64,000 nt of DNA from Ceratopteris richardii (GCA_020310875.1 CM035408.1:146798407-146862406), one strand, 5' to 3'; counted from the stretch's first letter, positions 1-11,723 are shown. Translations and numbers: made by a program. Notes: generated by a model not told the origin, from the sequence alone.

Positions 1-2
1 GT

Positions 3-1571
3 AGAAGATTTAGGCAATACCTAGAGAGATGCCCTATTCCAGAGTTACCTACACCAGCCAAACAGGTGGCATTATTCTTGGATGGATTGCTAAGTACCAA
101 ATTGAGGTCATATGTGTACTTGAAAGACCCTAGGACCATTGAAGAGTGCGTACGCATGTGCATTGACATAGAGGATAACCTAGGGGAAGAGTTAGAGCTT
201 TCCAAAATCTATAAAGATTCAGATAGTGCCTCTAGCTTTTCTTCCACACAATCTACATCTATTGAGGAACTCGCAGAAAAGGTAGCTCAAAAACTAGGTG
301 TCTCTAGCAAAGAGATTCCAAGGTTTGCCCTAGTAAAGAGATGCTATACTTGCGGTGGTGACCACATGGCGAATGTATGTCCCATTATGGCTCAACCCCA
401 AGTAAATCCTAGTAGCTAGTACTGCACCATAGAACGGAGGTACACCAATCACACCGCGCAAGATTGAACCTACAATAAGCAAGCAGTTAGGCAGACGTAC
501 CCACAACCATACCCTCAACAAGGAAGATACCAGAACTAGTACCCACCTCAACAGTATGCTAGGCCTCAACCAACCTACCCACCACAATACCAAAACCAAC
601 AAAGGCCTCAGCCTGTGTTAGCACAACAACCCCCTGCCCCAACTAATGTAATTCCGGTAAAGTATGCAGCTACAGAAGAGAATTTGAATAGGGCTATAGT
701 GCCAGTAACACCATTGCTTTTAGAAAGTGATCCCAGTGACCATAGCTTTGATTCTACACATATTGATAGTCCCCAGGCTTACTACATGCAATCTCCTGAA
801 CATGGTGAGTCCTACTACAGTGAAGAACCAAGTGAACCTAGTTGGGAGCCAGACTACACAAATGTAATGTACACAAACCCTAACTCTAGACCCCAACCTA
901 GGCATGTAAGACCCCCATTCCCTAGAGGACCATGCTACAGATGTCAGGGAGACCACCTCATTCGTGATTGCCCCTTACCTCCACCTACACAACCCAAGCC
1001 AGTGACAATTCAAGGCTTTTGCCAAGATTGTGGAAAGGATCATCTCTTATGAGATTGTCCAAAGAACCCCAATAATATGCCAAACATTACTCCTATCAAT
1101 GTTATTGGGTTAGTAGTAGACTCTATAGGAAGTGTGACGTCCACTGCACCAGTACAGGTAGTCACTAGAGCTCAGGCATTGCAGCAAAACCAAGGGGTAA
1201 GCCAGGAAAAGAGCTCAGATGTTAGTGAAACAAAGAGCATGACCAAGAAACGGACTAGAGCTTGGAGAGATAGTAGAGAAAGAATGAAAAGGCAATGGGC
1301 TAAGAAAATGAGTGAGCTCGAGGAAAGTCTCAGAGAAACCAGAACCAAGATAGTTGAACTCACATCTCAAAGTCCCTCTCACACTACCCCACCTCCACCA
1401 TTCCCATCTCCATCCGACCCACCACCTTCCGACCCGCCTCATGCTACTCCACCACCCCCTAGAGTACGATCAGTCCTAGCAGATCCCACTCCTGAGAACC
1501 TAAATACGATGCTCAAAGCATATCAGGCCAGAATCCAAGACCCGATCATGAAAAGTGTTACCCGAGAGTAG
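3..1571 (+). pseudogene. gag: G1 gag: capsid end and zinc-knuckle region, degenerate
   Basis: The frame is open at base 3, so the start is upstream. Structural gag protein of a gypsy element, expected to assemble the particle and bind RNA. One frame runs to 1571 with internal stops at 417 (TAG), 465 (TGA), 537 (TAG) and 1050 (TGA). The first 60 residues look like a retrotransposon capsid C-terminal part. Cys/His boxes lie at 342-380, 933-971 and 1020-1058 with spacing C-X2-C-X3-H-X4-C, one residue shorter than the classical CCHC knuckle. The third is cut by the stop at 1050. Between them is a Pro/Gln/Tyr-rich linker. The tail (about 1230-1450) is charged, then Pro-rich. Confidence 0.8.
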
Positions 1572-2230
1572 AACTAGAGCTTGAATGAGCCAAAATCTGT
1601 GCTAAGATGGTGGAATTGGCTCAAACCATGTTTGAAGCCAGTTGCCTCTTTAACATCTCTAGCTCAGCTAAGACGTAGTTGCACTTTGATGGACTGTTAG
1701 AAAGACTGGAGATACTAATTGCGCAATCAGAAAAGGAACCCTCCCCTTCAAGTAAGGGCTAGGCAAGTAAGAGGGTAAGCCTTCCTGCCCAAGAAGCCTA
1801 TGTGCCCAACTCCACAGAGCCAGACACCTCTTCTTCTATGAATCGGTTCACGCCAGAATTCCTACGAGAGATTCAAGAAGACAAATGGGCTAAAGAAAGT
1901 GAAGTCCCTCCTCCCATCGAACTTGTGGATGATGCGCATGATCAATTCCCACAAGATATTCCCTCCATTTATGGAGAGCAGGAGAGCACCCAGTCTCAAG
2001 AGAGATTAGACTTTGAGTCTAATTCTTTACAAGAACCACCACCCCTAAGGATTAGGGAAAAAAAAAGAAAGAAGAGAGAAGTCACACCAGAAGAGGAAGA
2101 ATCTTTGTTTGAGGTCCCCGAAAATTTTAAAAAGTATGAGATAGATGAGAGGAGAGTCATGATCAGAATGCCTAAACGAGAGGCACAATGAGGAGAGGCC
2201 TATGATAACAAAGAAACCACCAAGAAAATA
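1572..2230 (+). other. G1 spacer between gag and RT
   Basis: This stretch holds an open piece at 1802-2191 (129 codons) in the frame of the downstream RT. It ends in a TGA at 2189 and has a Lys/Arg/Glu-rich stretch near 2055-2100. I see no Asp-Ser/Thr-Gly protease signature, although this is where a gypsy protease normally lies. The rest, 1572-1801, has stops in the forward frames and no recognisable domain. It is probably the N-terminal pol linker. Confidence 0.5.
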
Positions 2231-3973
2231 GTGGTAGCTCTAGAAGAAGGAGAGGAGAGATGCACATACATAGGCCATGACCTAACAGAGGAAGAAGAGC
2301 ATGCATTAATAGCCTTGCTAAGAGAATACAGAGATGTATTCGCTTGGAGTTACAAGGATTTGAAAGGTGTAGACCCGGACATATGCTCACACACAATCCC
2401 CATGACCTCAGATGCTAAACCTTCTAAGCAAAAGCCATACACATACAATGATAATTATGCTGCCAAGATCAAAGAGGAGATAGATAGACTGGTAGAAGCT
2501 GGATTTATCTATGAAATTGAGCACACCGAGTGGGTATCCCCCATTTTAGTTGTACCCAAGAAGAATGGAAAGCTACGCGTGTGCATTAACTTGAAGAAGG
2601 TTAATGCAGCCACTATTCGAGACAACTATCCGCTTCCTATAACTGAGCATCTCCTAGAAAGGGTAGCGGGCAAGGAAGTGTACAGCTTCCTTGATGGATT
2701 TTCGGGCTATAATCAGGTAGCCATAGCTCCAGAAGATCAGCATAAGACAGCTTTTGCCACAGAGTGGGGCATATTTGCCTTTAGAGTAATGCCATTTGGG
2801 CTTACCAATGCTCCTGCAACTTTCTAAAGATTGATGTGTCATGTGTTTAAAGAGTTCTTGAGGAAGAGTTTAGAGGTCTATGTTGATGATCTTTGTGCTC
2901 ATTCCAACATTAGACAGACACATATCCCTCAACTCAGACAAATCTTTGACAAATGTCGAGAGTATCAAGTTTGCTTGAACCCAGAAAAGTGTGTTTTCAT
3001 GGTTAGGCAAGGCAAGATTCTAGGACACATAGTGTCAAAGAATGGCATATCCACCGATGAAGAGAAAGTAAGAGCCATAGCCGAGCTACCTAGGCCAAAG
3101 AATGTCAAGGAAGTACAAGCTTTCATGGGGCATTGTGGATATTACCGGCACTTTATACACATGTACGCTATCATTGCCAAGCCTCTGTACGGACTTTTGA
3201 CCAACTTTGAGTGGACTGATGAATGTGAGAATTCCTTCAATGAGCTTAAACGGCGATTATGTTCAGCACCAATCTTGACCACACCAGATTGGAATAAGCC
3301 TTTTCATGTTCATGTAGATGCATCCAATTATGCTATTGGATGTGTACTCGCACAACCTACGGGCGAAGGTAATATGGACCTTCCAATTGCCTATGCTAGT
3401 AGACAGTTGAATGCAGCTGAACGGAACTATACCACCACCAAACGAGAAGGATTAGGCATGGTATATGCAGTTAAAAAGTTTAGACACTATTTGCTTGCAA
3501 ATAAGTTTAAATTTTTTACCGATCATTAGGCATTATTGTACTTGGTAAACAAACCATGCAATACAAGCCGATTAGTAAGATGGTTTCTCTTACTAATGGA
3601 ATACGACTTTGAAGTTGTGGTAAGGAAAGGGAGGACCCACTTGAGAGCAGACCACCTCTCTAGGCTCACATCTGGAGAAGCCGCACAAGGAGTATCAGAT
3701 GACCTTCCTGATGCTTACTTGTTTAATTTGGAAGTTATACCTCAGTGGGCTAAGCCATTTGTGCCAGTATTGACATACGGGCCTAACCACCCAGTCATAA
3801 ACACTCAAGGTAGAGAGGTAGTAAAAGCCCAGAAGTACCACATCATGGCAGGAAGCATGTACAAACAAACAGATCAAGGGATCCTAGCTTGTTGTGTGGA
3901 AGAGGATGAGTACGCTAAATGGTTGCAATTGGCACATGTAGGTGCATTAGAGCAACACTACTCAAAACAATGA
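2231..3973 (+). pseudogene. pol: G1 reverse transcriptase and RNase H
   Basis: RT copies element RNA into cDNA and RNase H degrades the RNA strand. Seen: the RT entry motif near 2540-2600 (SPILVVPKKNGKLRVCINL), YSFLDGFSGYNQ, FRVMPFGLTNAPATF, and the catalytic YVDD at about 2880-2891. RNase H begins near 3300 (HVHVDASNYAIG) and keeps ASRQLNAAERNY and FFTDH. One frame is interrupted by TAA at 2825, TAG at 3527 and TGA at 3971. Each is one transition away from the Gln or Arg expected in family alignments. It continues in the same frame from the spacer and into the integrase. Confidence 0.92.
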
Positions 3974-4000
3974 ACCCTACAGACACTAAGGAGACTCGGA

Positions 4001-5060
4001 GTGCATTGGCCTACTATGGAAGCTGATGTACATAAGACATGTAAAGAATGCCTAATCTGTTGCACTAAACCACCTGTGGAACATGCCACTCTGTATCAAG
4101 TGTCCATAGTGACAGATTGGAGTGAACCTTTAGTAGCCTTCTTAAGGAGGAAAACATTCCCTCAAGATATGACCCTGACGAGACAAAGAAGTCTAGAACA
4201 AGAAGCTCGGGATTACTCACTTATTGGTGATAATCTATACAAGTGTGGTAAAGATGGTTACCTTAGATTATGTGTCCATGAGAGCGAGTATCTTAAAATC
4301 TTGGAAACTGTTCACCAAGGTGTAGCAGGAGGACATTTTGGACCAGATAGGGTGATTAAAGAAATCCTGTTTGCAGGCTTGTGGTGGCCTACCCTTCACA
4401 TGGATGCACATACCTATGTGAAACGGTGTGATGTTTGTCAGAGAACTCAATACCCTATACACAAGGATGAGATGCCACTGAAACCTATGGGGGGTGGACG
4501 TGCATTCTCTAAGTGGGGAATCGACTTTGTTGGTCCGATTAATCCCCCAGCTAAGGGTTCACATGCTGAATATATCATTGTGGCCATGGACTATTTAACC
4601 AAGTGGGTAGAAGTAAAAGCTACCACAAAGAACGATGTTCAAACGACAGTTAAGTTCTTATTTGAGAATGTGTTCACAAGATACGGGCTACCTATAGAGC
4701 TAGTCAGTGATAGAGGGACTCACTTCTTGAATGAAGTTATCGAAAATCTTCTCCAAGAGTTCTTGGTAGTACATAAGAAGTCTGCCCCCTATCACCCACA
4801 AGCTAATGGGCAAGCCGAAAGCACAAATAAGATTCTATGCAACGTGCTTACCAAATTAGTGAATAATAAACGCTCTGATTGGGACAAACAACTACACCAT
4901 GTTGTTTGGGCATACCGAGTTGCCTATAAAACGGTACTCCAAGCCACACCCTTTCAGATGGTATTTGGCCAAAATGCGCTGCTACCTTTGGACTTCCTGA
5001 TTCCCACATTGAGAGTAGCACAGGAGCATGAGTGGATGGGTCATGAACTCTCTTTTCGAG
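4001..5060 (+). pseudogene. pol: G1 integrase, zinc and catalytic domains
   Basis: Integrase inserts the cDNA into the genome. Seen: an HHCC-type zinc segment (HQGVAGGHF near 4315, then CDVCQRT near 4435), then catalytic core residues Asp in KWGIDFVGP (about 4510), Asp in SDRGTHF (about 4710) and Glu in GQAESTNK (about 4810). The DDE triad is therefore present. The core is intact, but a stop at 3971 precedes it. A one-base shift at the T-run near 5063 separates it from its C-terminal part in 5064-5400. The frame matches RT and RNase H. Confidence 0.92.
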
Positions 5061-6153
5061 AATTTTTGACCTGGAACGATTAGGTGAAACAAGACTAAGA
5101 GCTGCAGCAGGAATATATGCAGCTAAGAAAAGGCATAAGGCGTACTTTGATGCCCATGTGAAGGATAAAGGATTGAAGGCATGAGATTTAGTTTTAGTAT
5201 ACACCCTGAAACAACATGCGAGAAAATTAGAGAAGCGGGGTTATGGACCTATGATCATAAATAGGATCTCAATGAGTGGAGCAGTACAACTAGCCACATT
5301 AGAAGGTGATATTCTACCTAGCTACATAAGCGGGTGCAGAGTCAAGTTATATCAGGAACCTCTGACTGAAGAGATGCTAAGCCGACTCAACACTGCTAAG
5401 AAACACAAAGAAGAAAAACGAATTCGAGAAGAAGCTCAAGTAGAAGCTTTAGAACGCATCAGAAGGATGAAGTTGAGACGACAGGGTAGGGATCAACCTA
5501 GGACGGGTGCCTATGAGGATCCGGGATATCATGTGGCAATGTGTGAAGTCTTAGGAATAAGTTCCCAAAGAATAATCGATCGATGCCCTTTTGTGACCTT
5601 AGAGATAGGACAAGGAAAGAGTGCAAGGACTGCACGGGCCTTAATTGACTCAGGTGCAGCCACCAGTGCCATTAGACTCTCCTACTATCAAGACTTGAAA
5701 TTAAAAGTCAATCTTATCGAGGCATATCTCATAGGATTGGGAGGTGTGGAAACCCCTTGCATGGGCGAGGTGGAGCTTCCCCTCTACATTCAGGATGTCT
5801 TAATGACAGTGAAAGTACTAGTGTGTCAAGATGAGGACCTCACTGAGCCTCTGGTCTTGGGTCAAGACTGGATCTATGACCATGCAGTCAATTTAAACCT
5901 AAGAAGTGGACTTCTTCAGGTTTGGGTCAATGAGAAACGCATTACAATCGAGTTAGAAAGTGAAGCACTCAAGGAATTAGGCAAGGCACACACTCGTGGT
6001 CCTTCTAGGAGTACACATGAAGATGACCATGTTGTTCTTGTCCAAAACTATGTGATGCAGAGGAATGAGGATTTCAATAAAGAAGTCAAGGACACAACGG
6101 AACTCCCATATTTTCCAAAGGTCAGAGGGATGCAGCAACCAACGGCAGATTAA
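5061..6153 (+). pseudogene. pol: G1 integrase C-terminus followed by retropepsin-like aspartic protease domain
   Basis: After the frame shift near 5063 the integrase tail continues (AAKKRHKAYFD, stop TGA near 5182, then SGAVQLATLEGD and CRVKLYQEPLTEEM, typical of the end of this integrase type). In the same frame, with no stop, comes a basic linker and then a protease-like domain: ALIDSGAATSA with the catalytic Asp codon at 5647-5649, about 65 residues of beta-rich sequence, and LVLGQDW near 5851-5871. This order matches a retroviral-type protease with its flap region and conserved hydrophobic-Gly motif. The frame ends at TAA 6151. No other protease is visible between gag and RT. Function is inferred from motifs only. 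Confidence 0.78.
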
Positions 6154-6922
6154 ATACAGAAGACTACCTATGTCGGAGACCAAACGAACGTGAGAAGCAG
6201 GATGTCTCAGCCATTGAAACAAGTGTGGGTGCATAAAAGCGAATAGCCTGTTGTGATCAAGCCAACCACACGGGCAAAGATTCTTATTAGTAATCAACGA
6301 CACGACACTAATAAGAAGTCTTTCAGAAATTCTTCTGCGAAAGTAAAGTCTATTTGGGTACCCAGAAGTCAATGAAGGCCAGCCCACAATCACGACAAAT
6401 TTGGGTGCCTAAGGCTTGCTTGCGGGCTCAAATAGCTACACAAAAACCACATCCCGTACAACATGGTCCACTCACCCTAACATCTGATACCCATTCGTAT
6501 GCACCACGCACGAACACATATTCACCCATGAGCACGAGTAGAATCACTTGTAAATGGGTCCCTAAAAAGCCTCATTTCCAAGCAGATGCTCTCACCAAGC
6601 CCTCCAGAGTCTCCACAAAATCAAGACCAACAGCCATTCTGTTTGTTTGGCAGCCCAAAACGTGTAATAAAACCCCCGACCCTCATTTGTAAATTCATAT
6701 CCACTTACTAACTTCATCACTCATACACCACACCTTTCCATTTAGCTCTTAGGAGTATCCATTCTCTAACTACACACACGGTTACCGAGCACTTGTTGAC
6801 CTACTAACCTCTCACTAAAATCATGTTAATGTTGTAATGGGGACGCATGAATGCTTGGGCCCATTTGCAATGTTAACATTCATTTGTCTATTCTCACAGA
6901 ACCGGTGACCAGTCTCTTCACC
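6154..6922 (+). other. G1 spacer with repeated WVPK-like motifs
   Basis: Stops interrupt this stretch. An open piece at 6354-6692 (112 codons) is Thr/Pro/Lys-rich. Translating in the better frames, the tetrapeptide WVPK or a near variant recurs about every 60-200 bases: WVHK near 6218, WVPR near 6353, WVPK near 6400 and WVPK near 6555. I do not recognise a domain. It probably ends the pol polyprotein or forms a leader for the following frame. 6693-6850 shows nothing. Confidence 0.4.
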
Positions 6923-9172
6923 ATGGTGGAGGCAGGAACTAGCTCCCAGGCAGGCACTAGCCCCCAAATCGTGGACATTGAAAGTCTTCCCATTGAAGAG
7001 GAATTGAAGGATCGCCCAGTGGCATTGAGGGCATTACACGCCATACCGATTCAGAATCCTCCACAGGGGCACACAATGCCGGTCAGCAAAAACTCACATT
7101 GGTTCAGTGATGTGGCCGGATCTCTGGGTGAAGGCACTTACATGTGGGAGGCCGAGATAGAGTTCAACGGGCGATGGGGCAGATATCATTTTTTCACCAG
7201 GGAATTTGAGAGGCTTCAAAATGATGAAGGTCTGAAACCCATCTGGAAGAAGGCTGGACTCTACGACTATTTCAAGGCTCAGTTACCCAAGCTAGATTTT
7301 CTACGGTGTTCCTACTTAATTAGCACTCTGACCCCTAGTAAAGAGAAAAAGGGATATAGTACCTTTGTTCTACCATCACTTACCAGAGGTAATGAATTAA
7401 AGCGTTTCAAATTGACGAACAACTTAGTGAGGGAAGCTCTTGACATGAAAGGCATGCATATTCCCACCGAAAAAGAGACGATGGTCCCGGATAACATGAA
7501 GAAAAGGAACCTGACTAAGCTCAAAGACATGGTGGCAATGACACCCACAATCTCCATTCACTTACGAATGGTCATGCAACATTTCGTGTTCCCAGCTCAA
7601 GATCGGTTCACCATGCCACCCAAGAAGATATGGTTCAGTCTATATTTAGCAGATGCCTTCAATTTGACAATCAACATGCCGCATTGGATTATCGACCAAA
7701 TCCACTTGGCACATCAACAGTGGTATAAAAAGCAAAAGTCGGTACTGTATGGATGTTGTGCCCTCACCAAGATTGTGTATAGATGTTTGGCATATGATGT
7801 GCCAGTTCAAAGGGCATTAATTTGGACCAGGGTACAGGAATTTCAACGTAGACTATCAACCGCAGGGCCTCCATCAAAGAAAATGAGAGGTGTAGTTTAG
7901 ATGCCCTGTGCACAAGCCCGCGGTGCGACACTGACACCAGAGACAACTCCACGACTTCCGAGGTGTGTACAACCCTTCACTATCAGATTACCAAGACACA
8001 GCACTGATGGACCGAATCTGGTGTTTCCACCTGTACCAACCGACCTAGAGTTTCCTCACGGCTTCACATTAGAAGACCTAACTGATGAGGAGGTAGCCAG
8101 AATAATCGAGGCTATTAACGCGGAAGTCGAGGCAGAGCAAGCTAGTGGGCAACAAACTACTACAGACCAACCCCATCCTAGACAACCAGGAGTAGTTGAA
8201 GTGGAGGATGAAGAAGAAGAAGAAGAGCAGGAGGAGGAACGAGGAGGACAAATAGAGGAAGAAGAGCAGGAATATGAACAAGAAGTTCTACAGGAACTTG
8301 AGGGTGCCCCGGCTTATACAAAGGAATTGAAAAAGCTGTATGATACCATCAATAGAGTTCAAGAATAGCACAAACTGTCCCTGGCAGCAGGAAAAGCCCT
8401 CATGAACCAAATCCTTGAAGAGGAAGGTGTGGATGAGCAATACCGAGCAACCCTGGATATGATTTCTGATGCGTTGGGGGTACCTGAGACAGTGCATACA
8501 GCTCTTGCACACTCGAGAAGATCGGAGCGACGATATGGCAGATGCCCCCCTCGATCAGGAAAACAAATGAATATCTTAGTATCAGAACCATAGGGCACCA
8601 CATCCACAACCATGGGCACAGCTCATATCATTCAGGAAACTGAGGAAGCCCATACAACCAGTGCACCCCCATCACCCCCTTTACCACCCCTACCTCCAAC
8701 TCCACCAACTTCACCTCCCACCACCAGTGTAACCACTATTGTCACCACCACAGAGTCCACTACCCATACCGAAGCACAGACTGTCAGTCAATTCACACAA
8801 CCCACACACCCTATCACCACCTCACTTGTATACACTACCACTGACACTATAATTCTAACTGCAGCCACGGAAAACCCCCTTCCCCCGATCACACTTCCTG
8901 GCAGTTCATATTCACAACTACACACACCACTTTACACTTTCACCACCATCACCGCACCCACAATTCCCATGTTCACAATCACCCCCACGACTGCATCCAC
9001 TTTTGACCTCATGGACATATCACCCACCTTCGCACCTCTCCCTCCCCCCATACGTCCACAATCTCCCATTCCCCCACCACCGACTTCACCATTTTCGAGC
9101 ACAGCATACACGCTCCCATTCCCCTTTCCCTTCCCTTTTGCATTCAACACCTTTCCCGCATCCACCCCTTAA
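6923..9172 (+). pseudogene. G1 extra frame, N-terminal part: conserved block, acidic block, Pro/Thr-rich block
   Basis: ATG at 6923 (ACCATGG context). A single frame runs to 9172 with TAG stops at 7898, 8366 and 8591. Residues 60-330 are globular, with a segment (RGNELKRFKLTNNLVREAL) that resembles the pattern in plant transposon-associated proteins found downstream of pol in other gypsy elements. This resemblance is tentative. Bases 8195-8300 encode a Glu-rich run, and 8650-9170 a Pro/Thr/Ser-rich low-complexity stretch. There is no signal peptide and no clear membrane segment, so an envelope role is not supported. The same protein appears to continue in another frame from about 9170. Confidence 0.6.
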
Positions 9173-10028
9173 TAATGTATTTAATAACATGTACCAGTGT
9201 ATGTCTCAGCTGCAACAGCATTATCAGCACCTAGATGCTCAGCATACAAGTCTGTTCAGAAGCCATGAAACATTACAAGGACGATTCATTGACTTAGAGA
9301 GGGAAAAGCGGCTACTACAACAACAGTATGTCACTTTACAGGAACAACATGAGCAGTTAGTGGCCAATCCACCCCAGTCAGATGCGGAAGAAAAACAACA
9401 ACTTGATGAGCTGCTACACTCCCAGATAACAGAGAATCTCAAGCTTCGACACAACCTGGCCCTATTACGGAAACACATGTCTACAGCACTCGAGGAAAAT
9501 AAGCGACTACAGAGACACAACGAAGAAAACTTGGAAGCAGCAATGGAGGGTTCACCACAGGAAATCGACCCAGAGAAATTCAAGGCTATCCCATCTGAAA
9601 ATATGCAAATCGTCTTGGAAACCCATGCCGACCTCCTGGAAGCCCATACAGCATTAGAAAGAGAAAGAGATGACTTATTAAAGCAACTGGCAACCCAGCA
9701 GGAGTCACCAAGCAAACTCACAACTGAAGCCGACACATCTGAAGAAGTCGCAAAACTCAGAGCCGAATTAGAAGAACTACGAAATAGAGTTCTACAATAC
9801 GAGCATCAACCCTCTCCCCTGGCGGAACCAGAACCTGAAGACTTAGTGCCAATTCAAGTGGAGGAGATCTTTGAAGACCCATATGTTCCCATGCCAACAC
9901 CCGGAGGTAAGCAAACAGAAGAAGGCATGGACATGATTGAGATAGAAGCGCCTGAATGGATGCAAAGGTTGGAGAAGGTTGCTACAACCCATAATGAGAG
10001 AGTTGCAGTTCAGATAGCGTCTATGTAA
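9173..10028 (+). pseudogene. G1 extra frame, middle part: long coiled coil
   Basis: The downstream frame (open from about 9003 to a TAA at 10026) encodes, from about 9180, some 220 residues rich in Glu, Gln, Leu, Lys and His with heptad-like Leu spacing (LEREKRLLQQQY, LRAELEELRNRV). This indicates a coiled coil, then an acidic stretch. It is offset by one frame from the 6923-9172 piece, consistent with one indel near 9100-9175. No homologue is recognised. It may be a structural or oligomerisation region of the element's extra protein. Confidence 0.6.
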
Positions 10029-11048
10029 CGATTGGAAGAAGTCGTCATAAAATCGGATTACTTTAGAAACCTCTCCCATCATAGGTTGATTGGCACGTCT
10101 GATGATCTATATGTTCCATTCTGTGTATTAATGGGAGATTACAATGCTGAAATCAAGCAACGCACAACAAAAGAACCAACCTCGGCGACACAGTTTGCAC
10201 CGGATGATATCCCTGCAAGTGCCAAGCAAGGGAATATACATCAACCTACTTGGAGGATTCGCCTGCTTGAAACCTACCCTGAGATGAATCGCACGTGGAA
10301 TAACATGCCTCTATATATCAAGTATAATCCCTGCTACTGCCTTGTCTTTCGAAGAAGGTCTTGGCTGGAGTACACAAAAATAGTTTTGACGGTTAAAGGA
10401 TGTGAAAAGTGGTTAAATTATGTGTACCTAGCACCTCCTAATGGCCAACCCACAGTCAACTACATGATTTCAACCATCCGACACTGGGCAGTCCGATTCA
10501 AGAATGTCCCAGATGTCATGGCACAGATGTGCCTAAAAATTTTTGAGCTCATGCTGATTACATTCAGGACATTTAAGAACATCAAAGAACCTCATCTTTC
10601 GGCTATTGGATTTAATGAAGGGAATCAGGACCTTGTCTATGACATGAGCACTACGCCCTCCATTAACGTCGTCTATGCATGGCATGCCCGTATAAAGTAT
10701 CTACCTGCTTGCTTCAAACAGACGTTTGAAGAAATGTTTATCACGGGGTTCTGGGAATATCATTCAGAGATATTCATTCCCAGACCATCTCATCTATTAC
10801 AGCTATTTGCCGTGGAACAAGCTCTCCATTCAGAAAATCTACGTATACCACATCCAGAGGTTCACGGGCCTGTAGATTGGGATGCTCTACTCACTGACTT
10901 GGCCAAAGGGTTGAGAATTGCGGAACATCATTTAGCAAAAGACGTTGTAAGGTACTACATCCAACGACCCACCCAACAAGGGTCTGTCAGAGACGACAGA
11001 CGCGAGAGGGGGGGGGTGTTAGCAGTAGTCAAGGAACTGAAGGACTAA
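10029..11048 (+). pseudogene. G1 extra frame, C-terminal globular part
   Basis: This is the same frame as the coiled coil, after the TAA at 10026. It is open for about 338 codons and reads through the polypurine tract into the 3' LTR, where it stops at 11048. The sequence is globular, with aromatic-rich segments (WRIRLLETYPEMNRTWN, CYCLVFRRRSWLEY). I do not recognise the family. As the third piece of one interrupted frame of roughly 1,370 codons it probably belongs to one element-encoded accessory protein. Its end is set by LTR sequence, so the last dozen residues may not be under selection. Confidence 0.6.
11004..11016 (+). promoter_or_regulatory. G1 polypurine tract
   Basis: A 13-base all-purine run (GAGA then nine or so G) directly precedes TGTTAGCAG, the first bases of the 3' LTR. 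This is the expected position of the plus-strand primer in LTR elements. Confidence 0.85.
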
Positions 11049-11723
11049 CAAGACAAGGAAGCTTACAAAGGGAGTCAGAGCGAAGAGAAGGTACAAGCAG
11101 ACAGAGTAGTCAAAGAAGATCGGGCAAGTAGGCCATTATTTTTTCAAGAAGCTAAAGCATATCAAAGAGGTGGACACATAAGGAGAAGGAGCAAGTAGGG
11201 AGCTCGAAGATGTGTATGTCAAATCGTTAGAGGAAATCCCTACAAAAATAGTGATTTTCATCACTAAAAGCCATTGTAAATACCATTTCATATTTTTGTA
11301 GCTCCATTTTGTGCAAGCCAAGGAGTCCTTGAGCTTGAGGAGCATTAGAAGTAGCTACCTACCAGTTTTCATAATTTTTAGACTCCATTTGAGCCTTCAA
11401 ATGGGACCTAGAACCTAATTTTTAACTAGGCCGGACACTAGGTCTGGACACGACCAAAACCTAGTCAAAAACTATAAATAGAGCTAGAGAGCTCATTTTT
11501 GGGGTAGCTTGTAATTGATTTGAACTTGTATGAGCTTTTTGAAAGTAATCTAAAGAACTCCATTGCTTCTCACTCTTTGTCTTGCCTTGTGTGCGCGTGT
11601 GTGTGTATGTGTGTGCATGTTAGTGTGCTTCACACTCACGCACTTGTGCCTTCACTTGCTCGAGGTTCCTCACGTCTTCCCGGATTGACATTAAAGGAGG
11701 TGCTACTCATCACTGAGCTACAC
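11017..11723 (+). repeat. G1 3' LTR
   Basis: Starts TGTTAGCAG right after the polypurine tract and ends about 11723 (...GCTACA), where minus-strand copia RT sequence begins. Length is about 707 bp. A TATA-like CTATAAATA lies at 11472-11480, followed by a probable transcribed leader. The right boundary is set by the resumption of copia coding sequence, so it is good to a few bases. The partner LTR is outside the window, so no identity estimate is possible. Confidence 0.8.

Larger units (their letters stand above)
1..11723 (+). mobile_element. G1: large Ty3/gypsy LTR retrotransposon, 5' end outside window
   Basis: Seen in order: gag with zinc knuckles, spacer, RT, RNase H, INT, protease-like domain, spacer, long extra frame, polypurine tract and 3' LTR. 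The 5' LTR and gag start lie left of base 1. Reading-frame breaks are few (about ten stops and two shifts in 11 kb), so it is a moderately young but inactive copy. The right end abuts a minus-strand copia RT exactly in its conserved KQAPRA segment, so G1 inserted into that gene. A protease after the integrase is not the usual gypsy order, which is gag-PR-RT-RH-INT. Confidence 0.9.

Noticed and set aside
8932..9736. Long minus-strand open frames opposite the Pro/Thr and coiled-coil regions of G1
   Set aside because: Shadow frames of the plus-strand coding sequence with low-complexity composition.
6851..11048. Envelope gene of a retrovirus-like element
   Set aside because: No signal peptide, no transmembrane segment and no cleavage site are seen; a coiled coil alone is not enough.
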